Below, piece after piece: positions 52,457 through 62,409 of a stretch of DNA of 64,000 nucleotides. Position 1 is the first letter of the stretch; the number at the start of each line of letters is the position of its first letter. The stretch is from NCBI RefSeq assembly GCF_013294015.1, contig NZ_JABSNO010000006.1:62001-126000 (forward strand), given 5' to 3'. Source of the DNA: Frigoriflavimonas asaccharolytica. Its GTDB lineage: Bacteria; Bacteroidota; Bacteroidia; Flavobacteriales; Weeksellaceae. The notes under the pieces are model-generated. The model ran no database searches. It saw only the letters and a list, made by a program, of their open reading frames with translations, and had not been told where the DNA came from. The position numbers and the translations under genes are program-made.

Positions 52457-54034
52457 TTAATCGTGAGTGGTGTTGTGTCCATTTTTTAAATAAATTACAC
52501 CGATAAGTAAGCTGACTGCACCAATAATAATTGGATACCAAAGTCCTTCTAGATAAGGTTTATCAAAGGCAAGACCTAATCCTGCAGCTTCAGCTATTTT
52601 GTTTGCAGTTTTAGCATTGAGAACTAATGCGGTTGCAATAGCGGGCAATAATCCACCGAAAATTCCATTTCCAATGTGATAAGGCAAAGACATGGATGTA
52701 TACCGAATTTGCACAGGAAACATCTCTACCAAAAATGCGGCAATTGGACCATAAACCATGGTTACAAAAAATATTTGAATAAAGATCCAAAAGATTAATG
52801 TCCATTTTCCATCATTATTTACAGTGGCATCTATTTTCACATCCATTTTCTTCTCACCTAGATCGTTTACAACCGGCATTTTATTGGCATCTAAAACAAA
52901 TGATTTCGTTTCTTTCCAAGTTGTGCCATCGGTAAATACTTTTGATGTAACATAAACGCTATCAGTAATACTTTCTGAAACCACTTTCAATTCTGCGGTT
53001 TTAACCGTTTTATCTGCAACTTCCGTTTTATTTTTCACATTAGTTACTTCATACATCGCCGAATAAATGGGTCTATAAGAAACAATTGCAACTAAAATAC
53101 CTGCCATCATGATCCATTTTCTACCAATTTTATCACTCAACCAACCGAAGAATAAGAAAAACGGTGTAGCAAAGGCAATTCCCCAAAGCATTATAGAACC
53201 TACTTGTTCAGACAATCCCATTACTTTTTCTAGGAAACTCATTGCGTAAAATTGTCCAGTATACCAAACTACACCTTGTCCCATTACAGCTCCAAATAAT
53301 GCAAGTAAAACAAATTTAAAATTGAATTTATTGCCAAAGGATTCTTTCAAAGGATTTTTAGAAGTTTTACCTTCTTCTTTAGCCTTTGCAAAAACTGGCG
53401 ATTCAGACATTTTTCTTCTAATTACAAAAGAAATAATAATCATGATGATAGAAACCCAAAACGGAACGCGCCATCCCCAATCTGAAAATGCTTCTGCACT
53501 CATAGAAGATTTTGTGAGCATGATGACGATTAATGAGATAAAAAGCCCAACTGTAGCTGTGGTTTGAATCCAAGACGTCATAAAACCTCTTTTTCCAGTT
53601 GGCGAATGTTCCGCAACATACGTTGCAGCTCCACCATATTCGCCGCCTAATGCGAGACCTTGCAGTAATCTTAAAGTTAAAATTAAAACTGGCGCCATAA
53701 AGCCGATGGTTTCATAAGCGGGAATACAACCAATTAAAAAAGTGGCACCACCCATTAAAATTAAGGTGAGCATAAAGGTGAATTTTCTACCAATCAAATC
53801 GCCTAATCTTCCAAAAAATAGCGCTCCAAAAGGTCTTACCACAAATCCTGCAGCAAAAGTTGCTAAGGTAGAAAGGAAAGCTGCGGTCTCATTTCCAGGT
53901 GGAAAGAATTTCATAGAAATGATGGTTGCTAAACTCCCAAAAATGTAAAAGTCATACCACTCAATCATCGTTCCTACAGAGGAAGCCGTTATTACGCTAA
54001 AAATTGAGGATTTTTTTTGTACTGTATTATCCAT
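52457..54034 (-). CDS. MFS transporter of the metabolite:H+ symporter (MHS) type
   Basis: 525 aa, 12 helices. MHS/ProP-like features: SSVGTMIEWYDFYIFGSLA in helix 1, motif A GRLGDLIGRKFTFMLTLILMG, GLALGGEYGGAATYVAEHSP, and in the C-terminal half FGWLSDKIGRKW and VEMFPVQIRYTSMSLPYHIGNGIFGG. An unusual extra polar loop of about 75 residues lies between helices 8 and 9 (KTAELKVVSESITDSVYVTS ...). The context of acyl-CoA synthetases suggests uptake of acetate, propionate or another short carboxylate. Confidence 0.87.
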   Translation of the reverse strand: MDNTVQKKSSIFSVITASSVGTMIEWYDFYIFGSLATIISMKFFPPGNETAAFLSTLATFAAGFVVRPFGALFFGRLGDLIGRKFTFMLTLILMGGATFLIGCIPAYETIGFMAPVLILTLRLLQGLALGGEYGGAATYVAEHSPTGKRGFMTSWIQTTATVGLFISLIVIMLTKSSMSAEAFSDWGWRVPFWVSIIMIIISFVIRRKMSESPVFAKAKEEGKTSKNPLKESFGNKFNFKFVLLALFGAVMGQGVVWYTGQFYAMSFLEKVMGLSEQVGSIMLWGIAFATPFFLFFGWLSDKIGRKWIMMAGILVAIVSYRPIYSAMYEVTNVKNKTEVADKTVKTAELKVVSESITDSVYVTSKVFTDGTTWKETKSFVLDANKMPVVNDLGEKKMDVKIDATVNNDGKWTLIFWIFIQIFFVTMVYGPIAAFLVEMFPVQIRYTSMSLPYHIGNGIFGGLLPAIATALVLNAKTANKIAEAAGLGLAFDKPYLEGLWYPIIIGAVSLLIGVIYLKNGHNTTHD

Positions 54035-54062
54035 ATTTATTTTGTTAAAAGTTTTTTTGTTA

Positions 54063-55379
54063 TTAAAAAGAGTACATTACTCTCACCAATCCACGGAAAT
54101 TCCCTACATCTTTTAGATTGTTTTCGGCTTTTCCTTCTGAGTTAATATCTCCCCATTTTGCAGCAGTGTATTCTATTTCTGGGCTGATTGCGAATTTGTT
54201 TTGCTTAAAATCTACTCTAGCAGATGCGCGCCAGATGTTATCTAAAATGCGTGTTCCAGAGATTCCACGAACGTATAAATTTTTGTACCCAGAATCTACG
54301 CCATCATTTTTAGTGTATCCAAAGAAAACTCCAGGTGCAATTTTCGTATTGGCACTAGCGATATCTACCCAAAATGCTGAGGTTTTAGTAGGTTGATAAG
54401 ATTCTTGTCCGTTTGCTTCTGTATATCCTGCAAAACCGCCAATCATAACCATATGAGCAAGATTTCCACCTGTAATTCCATACGCTTTTGCTATTATTTT
54501 TTCATTGGCATATTTAAAATAGCCCATAAGCATGGTAGAATTTACCGTTTCATTTGAAACCAAACCCGCAGATTCTATCACAGGTTTTAAAGATTGGTAT
54601 TCTGCACCAACTCCAGTAGTTATCGTTTTATTTTTAAATTGTAATTGCCCATGGAAAGTAGGCATAGAAGAATTGAAAGTTGCACTATTTGCAGAAGCTC
54701 CAGTTGCAGTTGCTGTTTGAAATTCTCTGTCTTTATAGGCAACAACACTTAAACTAAGTTCTGGTGTTAATTTTTGCACCACTTTCACTTGTCCTGCCCA
54801 ACCAAATGGATTAAATAAAATTCCAGTATTAAAATTGGCTACACCAGGATAAACTTCTGGTACAAAAGCTGGATACCATGTTTGTCCAAATGTTACTGCC
54901 GTTTTTGGCCAAGCCAAAGTTGCCGTTGCATGTCTTAATCTTAATAAACCGGTGCTTCCACTGCCGCCAGAAGTTTTATTAAGCTCTGTGTTGCCAAAAA
55001 AATCTGCTTCGATATTTGCGGAAGCTTTCGCACCCCAAACATCAGGACCTCTAAACTTGGTACCAACTCTAGTAGTAATTGCTAAAAAATTGCTTGCTCC
55101 AGCTTCATTGATGTCTTTTCCATTAGCATCTAATTTTTCATCAAGCGGATAGAGATTAAGATTATATTCTCTTGCGTATGCAGATTGTCTGCTATCAAAA
55201 TTATATTCTGTTCTTACCCAACCGTAAATGCTTGCATCCCAATCTTTAACTTTTGCCTTTTCAGCTTCTAATGCTTCTATTCTTTTTAGTAAATCTGCAT
55301 TTGTTGCTTCCTGTGCAATAAGCAGATTAGAAAACCAAAGAGAAGAAACGATTCCTAATAAAAATGTAGTTTTCTTCAT
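54063..55379 (-). CDS. Outer-membrane porin-like beta-barrel
   Basis: 438 aa. Signal peptide MKKTTFLLGIVSSLWFSNLLIAQ, then a short coiled-coil (LLKRIEALEAEKAKV) as in trimeric porins. A beta-barrel follows with alternating strands (DASIYGWVRTEYNFD, GWAGQVKVVQKLTPELSLSVVAY) and ends in aromatic FRGLVRVMYSF, the outer-membrane C-terminal signature. It resembles DcaP-type porins and probably admits the carboxylate imported by the adjacent MFS carrier (28 nt downstream). Confidence 0.82.
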   Translation of the reverse strand: MKKTTFLLGIVSSLWFSNLLIAQEATNADLLKRIEALEAEKAKVKDWDASIYGWVRTEYNFDSRQSAYAREYNLNLYPLDEKLDANGKDINEAGASNFLAITTRVGTKFRGPDVWGAKASANIEADFFGNTELNKTSGGSGSTGLLRLRHATATLAWPKTAVTFGQTWYPAFVPEVYPGVANFNTGILFNPFGWAGQVKVVQKLTPELSLSVVAYKDREFQTATATGASANSATFNSSMPTFHGQLQFKNKTITTGVGAEYQSLKPVIESAGLVSNETVNSTMLMGYFKYANEKIIAKAYGITGGNLAHMVMIGGFAGYTEANGQESYQPTKTSAFWVDIASANTKIAPGVFFGYTKNDGVDSGYKNLYVRGISGTRILDNIWRASARVDFKQNKFAISPEIEYTAAKWGDINSEGKAENNLKDVGNFRGLVRVMYSF

Positions 55380-55499
55380 AGATTAATAATTTTTAGTTTG
55401 TTTTTTTGATGAAACGAATTTCAAACTATTAATTCAATAAAAGAAATTTAATATATATTTATGTAATTTAGATATACACAATGAGTTCTAAAGAAATAC

Positions 55500-55919
55500 T
55501 TAACTTTTTTTAAACCTTTCCCATTTAATCATCATGTATTTGTCTCCAAATTCTGTTATGACTAAACCAGAGCCTTTCAAATTTTCTTCTTTAGACATAT
55601 ATTCAATTAGTTCATTTTGCTTGAAAACTTTGTAAACGGGATGAAAATCTGAATGCGGTGGTCTAGTAATATTATATTTTTTGATCCAAGAGCTTACCGT
55701 GTTGTGAGAAACACCTATTATTCTTTCAATTTCACGATAGCTCAAACCTTCCAAGTACAGTTGCAGTACTTTGGTTACTACGTAATCATCAATTTGCTTT
55801 CCCAGTTTCTTCACCGTGAAATAGTAGTTGCAATCTTTGCATAAAAACCGTTGTCTTTGGTTGATAATTCCACTTTTAACAACGTTTTTTTCTGTACATT
55901 TTGGGCAAGAGTTTGGCAT
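55500..55919 (-). CDS. Stand-alone IS1-InsA-like zinc finger/HTH protein
   Basis: 139 aa. N-terminal zinc ribbon CPKC ... CKDC (residues about 5-33) and NYYFTVKKLGKQI, followed by an HTH (VLQLYLEGLSYREIERIIGVSHNTVSSWIKKYN), the arrangement of IS1 InsA. The C-terminal segment (YKVFKQNELIEYMSKEENLKGSGLVITEFGDKYMMIKW) is unlike InsA, and no DDE transposase gene or terminal repeats accompany it. It is therefore probably a domesticated DNA-binding regulator rather than an IS. It lies upstream of the porin gene in the same direction. Confidence 0.7.
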   Translation of the reverse strand: MPNSCPKCTEKNVVKSGIINQRQRFLCKDCNYYFTVKKLGKQIDDYVVTKVLQLYLEGLSYREIERIIGVSHNTVSSWIKKYNITRPPHSDFHPVYKVFKQNELIEYMSKEENLKGSGLVITEFGDKYMMIKWERFKKS

Positions 55920-56071
55920 AACTATATCTTTTTAGCAAATATATAATAAATTAGCAAAATTGTACTATTTGCTGGTTAATTTCTGTGTTTCACTGATTTT
56001 TTGGTACCAAAGAAGACATCCACATTCTGCAAAATTTTTAATAAATATTTTCAAATACCAGAATTTTTTCC

Positions 56072-56079
56072 TACTTTTG
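56072..56079 (+). promoter_or_regulatory. -7 box of the pyrB leader
   Basis: TACTTTTG fits TAnnTTTG exactly and lies 6 nt before the leader-peptide ATG, so transcription starts at or near that ATG. No clear -33 TTTG is visible. Confidence 0.55.
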
Positions 56080-56085
56080 CTGCCA

Positions 56086-56157
56086 ATGAAAATACAATTT
56101 CCATTGCCAGATTTTAGAGAAAGCGGTTTTGCCGTTCACAAATATATTTTTAAATAA
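56086..56157 (+). CDS. pyrB leader peptide (23 codons)
   Basis: MKIQFPLPDFRESGFAVHKY then IFK and stop. The ORF starts directly after a -7 box and its stop codon ends 1 nt before the attenuator hairpin. The tail is encoded by a T-rich stretch (AAATATATTTTTAAA). The layout parallels enterobacterial pyrBI attenuation, where coupling of a leader ribosome to RNA polymerase at U-rich pauses senses UTP. Function is inferred from arrangement; the peptide itself has no known homologue to me. Confidence 0.55.
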   Translation: MKIQFPLPDFRESGFAVHKYIFK

Positions 56158-56158
56158 A

Positions 56159-56187
56159 CGAGACTTTTTTAGTTTCGTTTTTTTTTG
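56159..56187 (+). terminator. Attenuator hairpin upstream of pyrB
   Basis: CGAGACT (56159-56165) / AGTTTCG (56171-56177), 7-bp stem with one G-T pair and T5 loop, followed by T9. It ends 15 nt before the pyrB start, so it must act as an attenuator unless bypassed. Confidence 0.75.
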
Positions 56188-56201
56188 TTTAAAATTTAGA
56201 A

Positions 56202-57086
56202 ATGCTTACAACAGAAGATTATACCAAAGCCGAACTATTAGAACTTTTAAAAGTCGCTAATGAATTTAAAGAAGGAAAAACCAGCAATTTTCTAAAAGAT
56301 ATTTTTGTTGCCAATTTGTTTTTTGAAAACAGCACCCGCACAAAATGCAGTTTTGAAATGGCTGAACACAGACTAGGAATGAAAATAATTCCGTTTGATG
56401 TTTCTAAAAGTTCTGTAAGTAAAGGCGAGACTTTATATGATACCGTAAAAACTTTGGAAAGTATAGGTTTAGATGCAGTGGTAATTCGGCATCCAAAAAA
56501 TCAATTTTATAAAGAATTAGAAAATATAAAAATTCCAGTCATCAATGGAGGAGATGGAACGGGAAATCATCCCACGCAAACTTTGCTAGATTTAATGACA
56601 ATTCAACAAGAGTTTGGAAACTTTGAAAATTTAACAATAGCAATTATTGGTGATATTCAGCACAGTAGAGTAGCACATTCTCTACAATCTGCTTTAGAAA
56701 AAATGGGCAGCAAAGTTTATTTTTCTGGTCCAGAAATTTGGATGGAAGAAAAAAACAAGGCACAGTATATTGCAATGGACGATTTAATTGCAGAAATGGA
56801 CGTCGTTTATCTATTAAGAATTCAGCATGAAAGACACGAGGGAAATTCTGATTTGGATATGACGCAATATCTTCAAAATTTTGGTTTAACAAAGGAAAGA
56901 GAAAAAATGATGAAAGAAAATTCAATAATAATGCATCCCGCACCAATAAATAGAGGTGTAGAAATAGATTCAGACCTTGTAGAATGCGAAAGATCGAGAA
57001 TATTTAAGCAAATGGAAAATGGTGTCTATGCAAGAATGGCCATTTTAAAAAGCGCGTTAGAAATTAAAGGATATAAGTGTAAGTAA
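56202..57086 (+). CDS. pyrB: Aspartate carbamoyltransferase catalytic subunit
   Basis: 294 aa. Makes carbamoyl-aspartate, the committed step of pyrimidine synthesis. Carbamoyl-phosphate site FENSTRTKCSFEMAE near residue 47; HPTQTLLDLMTI near 126; aspartate-side residues in LLRIQHERHEGN and MHPAPINRGVEID. It aligns end to end with Bacillus-type PyrB. The N-terminus is slightly short but the first helix (TKAELLELLKVANEFKEGK) is complete. It is followed by carA and carB; no pyrI or pyrR gene is present in the window. Confidence 0.95.
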   Translation: MLTTEDYTKAELLELLKVANEFKEGKTSNFLKDIFVANLFFENSTRTKCSFEMAEHRLGMKIIPFDVSKSSVSKGETLYDTVKTLESIGLDAVVIRHPKNQFYKELENIKIPVINGGDGTGNHPTQTLLDLMTIQQEFGNFENLTIAIIGDIQHSRVAHSLQSALEKMGSKVYFSGPEIWMEEKNKAQYIAMDDLIAEMDVVYLLRIQHERHEGNSDLDMTQYLQNFGLTKEREKMMKENSIIMHPAPINRGVEIDSDLVECERSRIFKQMENGVYARMAILKSALEIKGYKCK

Positions 57087-57180
57087 GAGTTTTAATGAAT
57101 CAAGAATAAATACCATGGTATTGAAATTAAAATATATATTTTAAAGCTCTGTTCATAACTCTAAAGAATAAAAAGTAAAA

Positions 57181-58269
57181 ATGAAGAAAAAATTAATATT
57201 AGAATCTGGCGAAATTTTCCACGGAAAAGGTTTTGGTGCTAATCAAGAGATTGAAGGAGAAGTGGTTTTCAATACCGGAATGACGGGCTATCAAGAACTT
57301 ATTTCTGATCCATCTTATTGCGGACAAATTGTGTGCATGACGTATCCTCTTATCGGAAATTACGGAATTAATCGTGATGATTATGAAAGCATAGAACCAG
57401 CAATAAAAGGTTTAATCGTTAAAGAAGTTTGCGATTTCCCTTCCAATTTCAGAAGCCAATTGTCTTTAGATGAGTTTTTTAAAAAAAGAAATTTATCCGG
57501 AATTTCTGGAATTGATACCCGAAGATTAACAAGAATTCTTCGTAATTCTGGCGTTGTAAAAGGGAAAATTGTGAATGAAAATGCTGATGAAAATTTGGTA
57601 ATTGAAACATTAAAAAATACCAGTTTCCCTATTAATCAAGTGGAGCAAGTTTCTACAAAAACCGCATATGCAAGTCCAGGACGAGGTTTGAAGGTGGTTT
57701 TGGTAGATTACGGTTCTAAATTGGGGATTTTACGAGAACTTACCCAAAGAAATTGCGATGTAATTGTAGTTTCTCAAGATACAACTGCAGAAGAAATTTT
57801 ATTAATAAATCCTGATGGAATAATGCTTTCTAACGGACCAGGAGATCCAGAAGATGTAGCGGGAGCATCTGAAATGATAAATGGTTTACTCGGAAAAGTT
57901 CCAATTTTCGGAATTTGTTTGGGGCATCAATTAATAGGTTTAGCTTGTGGTGCAAAAACCTTCAAATTAAAATTCGGACATCGCGGTGGAAATCATCCAG
58001 TGCTAGATTTAAAAACTCAAAAGGTTGCGATTACTTCGCAAAATCACGGTTATGCAGTCGATCAAGAAAGTTTAAAAAACACTGATTTAGTAGAAACACA
58101 TATTGCTTTAAACGACAAAACAAATGAAGGTTTGAAACACAAAATTCACCCATGTTTTTCCGTACAATATCATCCAGAAGCAAGTCCAGGTCCAGAAGAT
58201 GCGAATTACCTATTCGATGAATTTATTGTGTTGATGGAAGAATTTAAATCTAAAAAATTATCTAATTAA
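57181..58269 (+). CDS. carA: Carbamoyl-phosphate synthase small (glutaminase) subunit
   Basis: 362 aa. N-terminal CPSase domain ([33 protein letters not shown]) and C-terminal class I amidotransferase with nucleophile Cys in [14 protein letters not shown], plus the His-Glu pair in [14 protein letters not shown]. It supplies ammonia from glutamine to CarB. It starts 94 nt after pyrB and is separated by 2 nt from carB, so the genes form a pyrimidine/arginine carbamoyl-phosphate operon. Confidence 0.97.
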   Translation: MKKKLILESGEIFHGKGFGANQEIEGEVVFNTGMTGYQELISDPSYCGQIVCMTYPLIGNYGINRDDYESIEPAIKGLIVKEVCDFPSNFRSQLSLDEFFKKRNLSGISGIDTRRLTRILRNSGVVKGKIVNENADENLVIETLKNTSFPINQVEQVSTKTAYASPGRGLKVVLVDYGSKLGILRELTQRNCDVIVVSQDTTAEEILLINPDGIMLSNGPGDPEDVAGASEMINGLLGKVPIFGICLGHQLIGLACGAKTFKLKFGHRGGNHPVLDLKTQKVAITSQNHGYAVDQESLKNTDLVETHIALNDKTNEGLKHKIHPCFSVQYHPEASPGPEDANYLFDEFIVLMEEFKSKKLSN

Positions 58270-58271
58270 AG

Positions 58272-61200
58272 ATGGCAAAACGTACAGACATAAAAACAAT
58301 ATTAGTAATCGGTTCCGGTCCAATCATCATCGGACAAGCTGCAGAATTCGATTACGCAGGAACTCAAGCTTGCTTATCTTTGAGAGAAGAAGGTTACAGT
58401 GTGATACTCATTAATTCTAATCCGGCAACAATAATGACGGATGTAGAAATTGCCGATAAAGTTTACATCGAGCCAATTTCTCTGGAATTTGTTTCCAGAA
58501 TTATCCGCAAAGAACGTCCAGATGCTCTTTTGCCAACACTTGGCGGACAAACCGGACTGAATATGGCGGTAGAATTGCAAAATTCAGGAATTTTAGAGGA
58601 ATGTAAAGTTGAGGTTTTAGGAACCAAACTTTCCGCCATCAATCAAGCTGAAGATAGAGACTTATTTCGCGAATTAATGCGAGATTTAAATGAACCAGTT
58701 CCAGATTCTGACATAGTTGACAATGCACAAAGTGCTTTAGAATTTGCAGAAACTATTGGTTATCCCGTAATTGTTCGTCCCGCTTTTACCATGGGTGGAA
58801 CTGGTGGTGGAATTGCAGATAACGCACAACAACTGAAAGAAATTACAGAATTCGGATTGAAATACTCGCCAGTTCGCCAATGTTTGATAGAAAAATCCAT
58901 CGCTGGTTTCAAAGAAATTGAGTACGAAGTAATGCGCGACAAAAACGACAACGCCATTGTGGTTTGTAATATGGAAAATATTGATGCGGTAGGAGTTCAC
59001 ACCGGAGATTCTATCGTTGTTGCGCCTTCGCAAACTCTTTCTGACAGAGAATATCAAATGCTGAGAAACTCTTCATTAAAAATTATTAGAGCTTTAGGAA
59101 TTGAAGGTGGTTGCAATGTTCAATTGGCTTTGGATCCGTATTCTTTTGATTATTATATCATCGAAGTGAACCCAAGAGTTTCGCGTTCATCGGCTTTAGC
59201 AAGTAAAGCAACAGGATATCCAATTGCGAAAATTGCCGCAAAAATTGCTGTAGGTTTAACATTAGATGAAATCATGAATCCTGTAACAGGAACTTCTTAT
59301 GCGTGTTTTGAACCAGCTTTAGATTATGTCGTAACCAAATTTCCACGTTTTCCTTTTGATAAATTTGAAACTGCAGACAGAAGACTTTCAACCCAAATGA
59401 AAGCAACAGGAGAAGTGATGGCAATTGGTAGAAATTTTGAGGAATCTTTGCAAAAAGCCATCCGTTCTTTGGAAACTGGTTTAAGACATATCGGTTTAAA
59501 AACCAAAGATGCCGCAGCTTTAACAGATGAAGAAATTGAAAGAAGAATAAAAGTTTGTGATGATGAGCGTTTATTCATTATTGGTGATGCTTTGCGAAGA
59601 GGTTACGATTGGGAAAAAATTGTTGAATGGAGCAAAATTGATAAATTCTTCATCTGGAAAATTAAAAAACTCATCGATTTTGAAAAAGTAATCGCTGATG
59701 GAAAACCTACGCAGGAGGAATTAACCTTGTCAAGGTTCAAAACCTTGACAAGGTTAGAAACACTCATAGAAGCCAAAAAACTAGGTTTTTCAGATATGAG
59801 TATTTCTCATTCTTGGGGAATTTCGCAGCATGAAGTTTTCAATTTTAGAAAAGAAAATGGAGTAATGCCAGTTTATAAAATGGTAGATACTTGCGCTGCA
59901 GAATTTGAAAGTGAAACGCCATATTTTTACGGAACTTACGAAGAAGAAAATGAAAGTGTGCCTTCAAACAAGGAGAAAATTATAGTTTTAGGTTCTGGTC
60001 CTATCAGAATTGGACAAGGTGTAGAATTCGATTACGCCACTGTTCATTCAGTTTGGGCGATAAAAGAATTGGGTTACGAAGCCATTATCATTAATAATAA
60101 TCCTGAAACGGTTTCCACAGATTTTTCAATATCCGATAAATTATATTTTGAGCCAATTACGGAAGAAGATGTGATGAACATCATCGAACTGGAAAAACCA
60201 AAAGGCGTTGTTGTACAATTTGGTGGACAAACCGCCATCAATTTAGCCGATAAATTAGCTGCTCATGGCGTTCAAATTTTGGGAACTTCATTGGAAGATT
60301 TAGATCGAGCTGAAAATAGAAATAAATTTGAAGCTGCACTTCAAGAAATGGGAATTCCACAACCTTTAGGAAAAACCTGTTTCACTAAAGAAGAAGCTCT
60401 GGTAATAGCGAACGAAATCGGTTTTCCAGTTTTGGTTCGTCCGAGTTATGTTTTAGGCGGAAGAGCGATGGAAATTGTGTATGATGAAACGGAACTCGCT
60501 CATTACATGACGAATGCGGTGAAAGAAAATTCTGAACATCCAATTTTAATCGACCGATATTTGACTGGAAAGGAAGTAGAAGTAGATGCCATTTGCGATG
60601 GCGAAACCGTTGTAATTCCAGGAATTATGGAGCATATCGAAAGAGCGGGCGTTCATTCTGGAGATTCAATCGCTGTTTATCCACCACAAAATATTAGTGA
60701 AGAACAAATTGTAACTTTGGTAGATTACACCGAAAGATTGGCGAAAGGTTTGAATGTTATTGGTTTAATGAATATTCAATATGTTTTGTTTGAAGGAAAT
60801 GTGTATGTGATAGAAGTAAATCCGAGATCGAGTAGAACCGTTCCTTTTTTATCAAAAATTACAGAAATTCCGATGGCAAATTTGGCAACGAAAGCCATTT
60901 TAGGTCAAAAATTAAAAGATTTAGGCTATAAAAATGGTTTACAACCTGTAAAAGATGGAGTTTTTGTAAAAGTTCCAGTTTTCTCTTTTTCTAAATTAAC
61001 GAGAGTAGATATTTCTCTCGGACCAGAAATGAAATCTACTGGAGAAGTGATGGGAAAAGACACCACTTTGGAAAAAGCTTTATATAAAGGATTGATAGGA
61101 TCTGGAAGAAAAGTACCACTTCATGGCGCAATTCTCTTCACAGTAGCCGATAAACACAAAGAAGAAGCTTGTGAATTAGCAAGAAGATTTAAAGAAATTG

Positions 61201-61499
61201 GTTTTGAAATTTGGGCAACAGAAGGAACTGCCAATTATTTTGAAGAACACGGAGTTCGCACAAAAATTGGCTATAAAATTGAAGAAAATCCAGAAATAAA
61301 TTTGATAGATTTAATTCAAAATGGAAAAGTGCAATACATTGTAAACACCATGACAAAAGGAAAACAGTCTGAAAGAGATGGTTTCCAAATCCGAAGAACT
61401 TCTGTAGAAAATGGCGTTCCTTGTTTAACATCAATGGATACAGTAGAAGCGATTTTGAAAGTAATAGAAAGCATGAGTTTTAAGATGGAAATGATGTAG
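58272..61499 (+). CDS. carB: Carbamoyl-phosphate synthase large subunit
   Basis: 1075 aa with two ATP-grasp halves. N-half: [39 protein letters not shown] and [25 protein letters not shown]-half: [42 protein letters not shown] and [21 protein letters not shown]-terminal MGS allosteric domain follows ([22 protein letters not shown]). Residues about 484-496 ([13 protein letters not shown]) are an extra segment compared with E. coli CarB. They are encoded by a perfect palindrome at 59722-59756, inserted in frame in the oligomerisation domain. Confidence 0.97.
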   Translation: MAKRTDIKTILVIGSGPIIIGQAAEFDYAGTQACLSLREEGYSVILINSNPATIMTDVEIADKVYIEPISLEFVSRIIRKERPDALLPTLGGQTGLNMAVELQNSGILEECKVEVLGTKLSAINQAEDRDLFRELMRDLNEPVPDSDIVDNAQSALEFAETIGYPVIVRPAFTMGGTGGGIADNAQQLKEITEFGLKYSPVRQCLIEKSIAGFKEIEYEVMRDKNDNAIVVCNMENIDAVGVHTGDSIVVAPSQTLSDREYQMLRNSSLKIIRALGIEGGCNVQLALDPYSFDYYIIEVNPRVSRSSALASKATGYPIAKIAAKIAVGLTLDEIMNPVTGTSYACFEPALDYVVTKFPRFPFDKFETADRRLSTQMKATGEVMAIGRNFEESLQKAIRSLETGLRHIGLKTKDAAALTDEEIERRIKVCDDERLFIIGDALRRGYDWEKIVEWSKIDKFFIWKIKKLIDFEKVIADGKPTQEELTLSRFKTLTRLETLIEAKKLGFSDMSISHSWGISQHEVFNFRKENGVMPVYKMVDTCAAEFESETPYFYGTYEEENESVPSNKEKIIVLGSGPIRIGQGVEFDYATVHSVWAIKELGYEAIIINNNPETVSTDFSISDKLYFEPITEEDVMNIIELEKPKGVVVQFGGQTAINLADKLAAHGVQILGTSLEDLDRAENRNKFEAALQEMGIPQPLGKTCFTKEEALVIANEIGFPVLVRPSYVLGGRAMEIVYDETELAHYMTNAVKENSEHPILIDRYLTGKEVEVDAICDGETVVIPGIMEHIERAGVHSGDSIAVYPPQNISEEQIVTLVDYTERLAKGLNVIGLMNIQYVLFEGNVYVIEVNPRSSRTVPFLSKITEIPMANLATKAILGQKLKDLGYKNGLQPVKDGVFVKVPVFSFSKLTRVDISLGPEMKSTGEVMGKDTTLEKALYKGLIGSGRKVPLHGAILFTVADKHKEEACELARRFKEIGFEIWATEGTANYFEEHGVRTKIGYKIEENPEINLIDLIQNGKVQYIVNTMTKGKQSERDGFQIRRTSVENGVPCLTSMDTVEAILKVIESMSFKMEMM
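59722..59756. repeat. Perfect 35-bp palindrome inside carB
   Basis: TAACCTTGTCAAGGTT (59722-59737), CAA, AACCTTGACAAGGTTA (59741-59756): perfect 16-bp arms, each arm itself nearly palindromic (AACCTTG/CAAGGTT). It is translated in frame. Confidence 0.88.
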
Positions 61500-61519
61500 A
61501 ATTTTCAGATTAAATTATT

Positions 61520-61560
61520 TTAAACCTTCAAGAATGATCAATTCTTGGAGGTTTTTATTT
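61520..61560 (+). terminator. Terminator after carB
   Basis: 14-bp stem AAACCTTCAAGAAT (61522-61535) / ATTCTTGGAGGTTT (61541-61554), one mismatch, followed by a T-rich tail. Confidence 0.87.
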
Positions 61561-61771
61561 TTTAAATAATTAAATATGCCAGTTTTAAAGTAAATTTTGC
61601 TTTAAATTCCTGGTATTTCAGCATCGAAAAAGCTTAATTTATCCTTTAAAAGTAGTAGGTATTCATAATAAATTGTAATCTTTATAAAATTTCCATACTA
61701 CAAAAACTATTTGCAATTCATTCTCGAATATGGAAGGGTAACAGAAAATTATAAACCTTAAATATTTAATT

Positions 61772-62347
61772 ATGAATTTAGTAAAATTATCAACAGCAGC
61801 TTTAGCCTTAACAATGATTTTTGCAATCGGGAACAATGCAAACGCGCAAAAAATGGCAATGAAAGAAAAAACCGTAATGGTTGGTGGTGCAGCAATGTAT
61901 CCTTCTAAAAACATTGTAGAAAATGCAGTAAACTCTAAAGATCATACCACATTGGTTGCCGCTGTAAAAGCTGCAGGTTTGGTAGAAACTTTGCAAAGTG
62001 AAGGGCCTTTCACCGTTTTTGCACCCACAAATGCAGCATTCGAAAAATTGCCAGAAGGAACGATAGAAACCGTGCTAAAACCTGAAAACAAAGATTTATT
62101 GACCTCTATACTAACTTACCATGTAGTAGCAGGAAAAATATCTTCTAAAGATCTTGTAAAAATGATCCAGGCAAATGGTGGAAAATACATGGCAAAAACC
62201 GTTCAAGGTGAAGAATTAACATTTTGGATGAATGGAAAAGATGTTTACGTATCTGATATGAAAGGTAACAAAGCGAAAGTTACCATTGCAGATGTAAACC
62301 AATCAAACGGTGTAATTCATGTAATTGATACTGTTTTGATGCCTTAA
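61772..62347 (+). CDS. Secreted fasciclin-domain protein
   Basis: 191 aa. Signal peptide MNLVKLSTAALALTMIFAIGNNANA; a linker (MYPSKNIVENAVNS); one fasciclin (FAS1) domain with H1 box TVFAPTNAAFEKLPEGTIETVL, YHVVAGKISSKDL and the H2 box ANGVIHVIDTVLMP (in this protein QSNGVIHVIDTVLMP). FAS1 proteins are adhesion or polymer-binding periplasmic or surface proteins. It is monocistronic, with its own terminator. Confidence 0.93.
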   Translation: MNLVKLSTAALALTMIFAIGNNANAQKMAMKEKTVMVGGAAMYPSKNIVENAVNSKDHTTLVAAVKAAGLVETLQSEGPFTVFAPTNAAFEKLPEGTIETVLKPENKDLLTSILTYHVVAGKISSKDLVKMIQANGGKYMAKTVQGEELTFWMNGKDVYVSDMKGNKAKVTIADVNQSNGVIHVIDTVLMP

Positions 62348-62370
62348 TTTAGAATTTTTATCAAAATTAA

Positions 62371-62408
62371 CGAATCACTTAAACTTAGGTTTAAGTGATT
62401 TTTTTTTG
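62371..62408 (+). terminator. Terminator after the fasciclin gene
   Basis: Perfect 12-bp stem AATCACTTAAAC (62373-62384) / GTTTAAGTGATT (62389-62400), 4-nt loop, then T7. Confidence 0.92.
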
Positions 62409-62409
62409 A

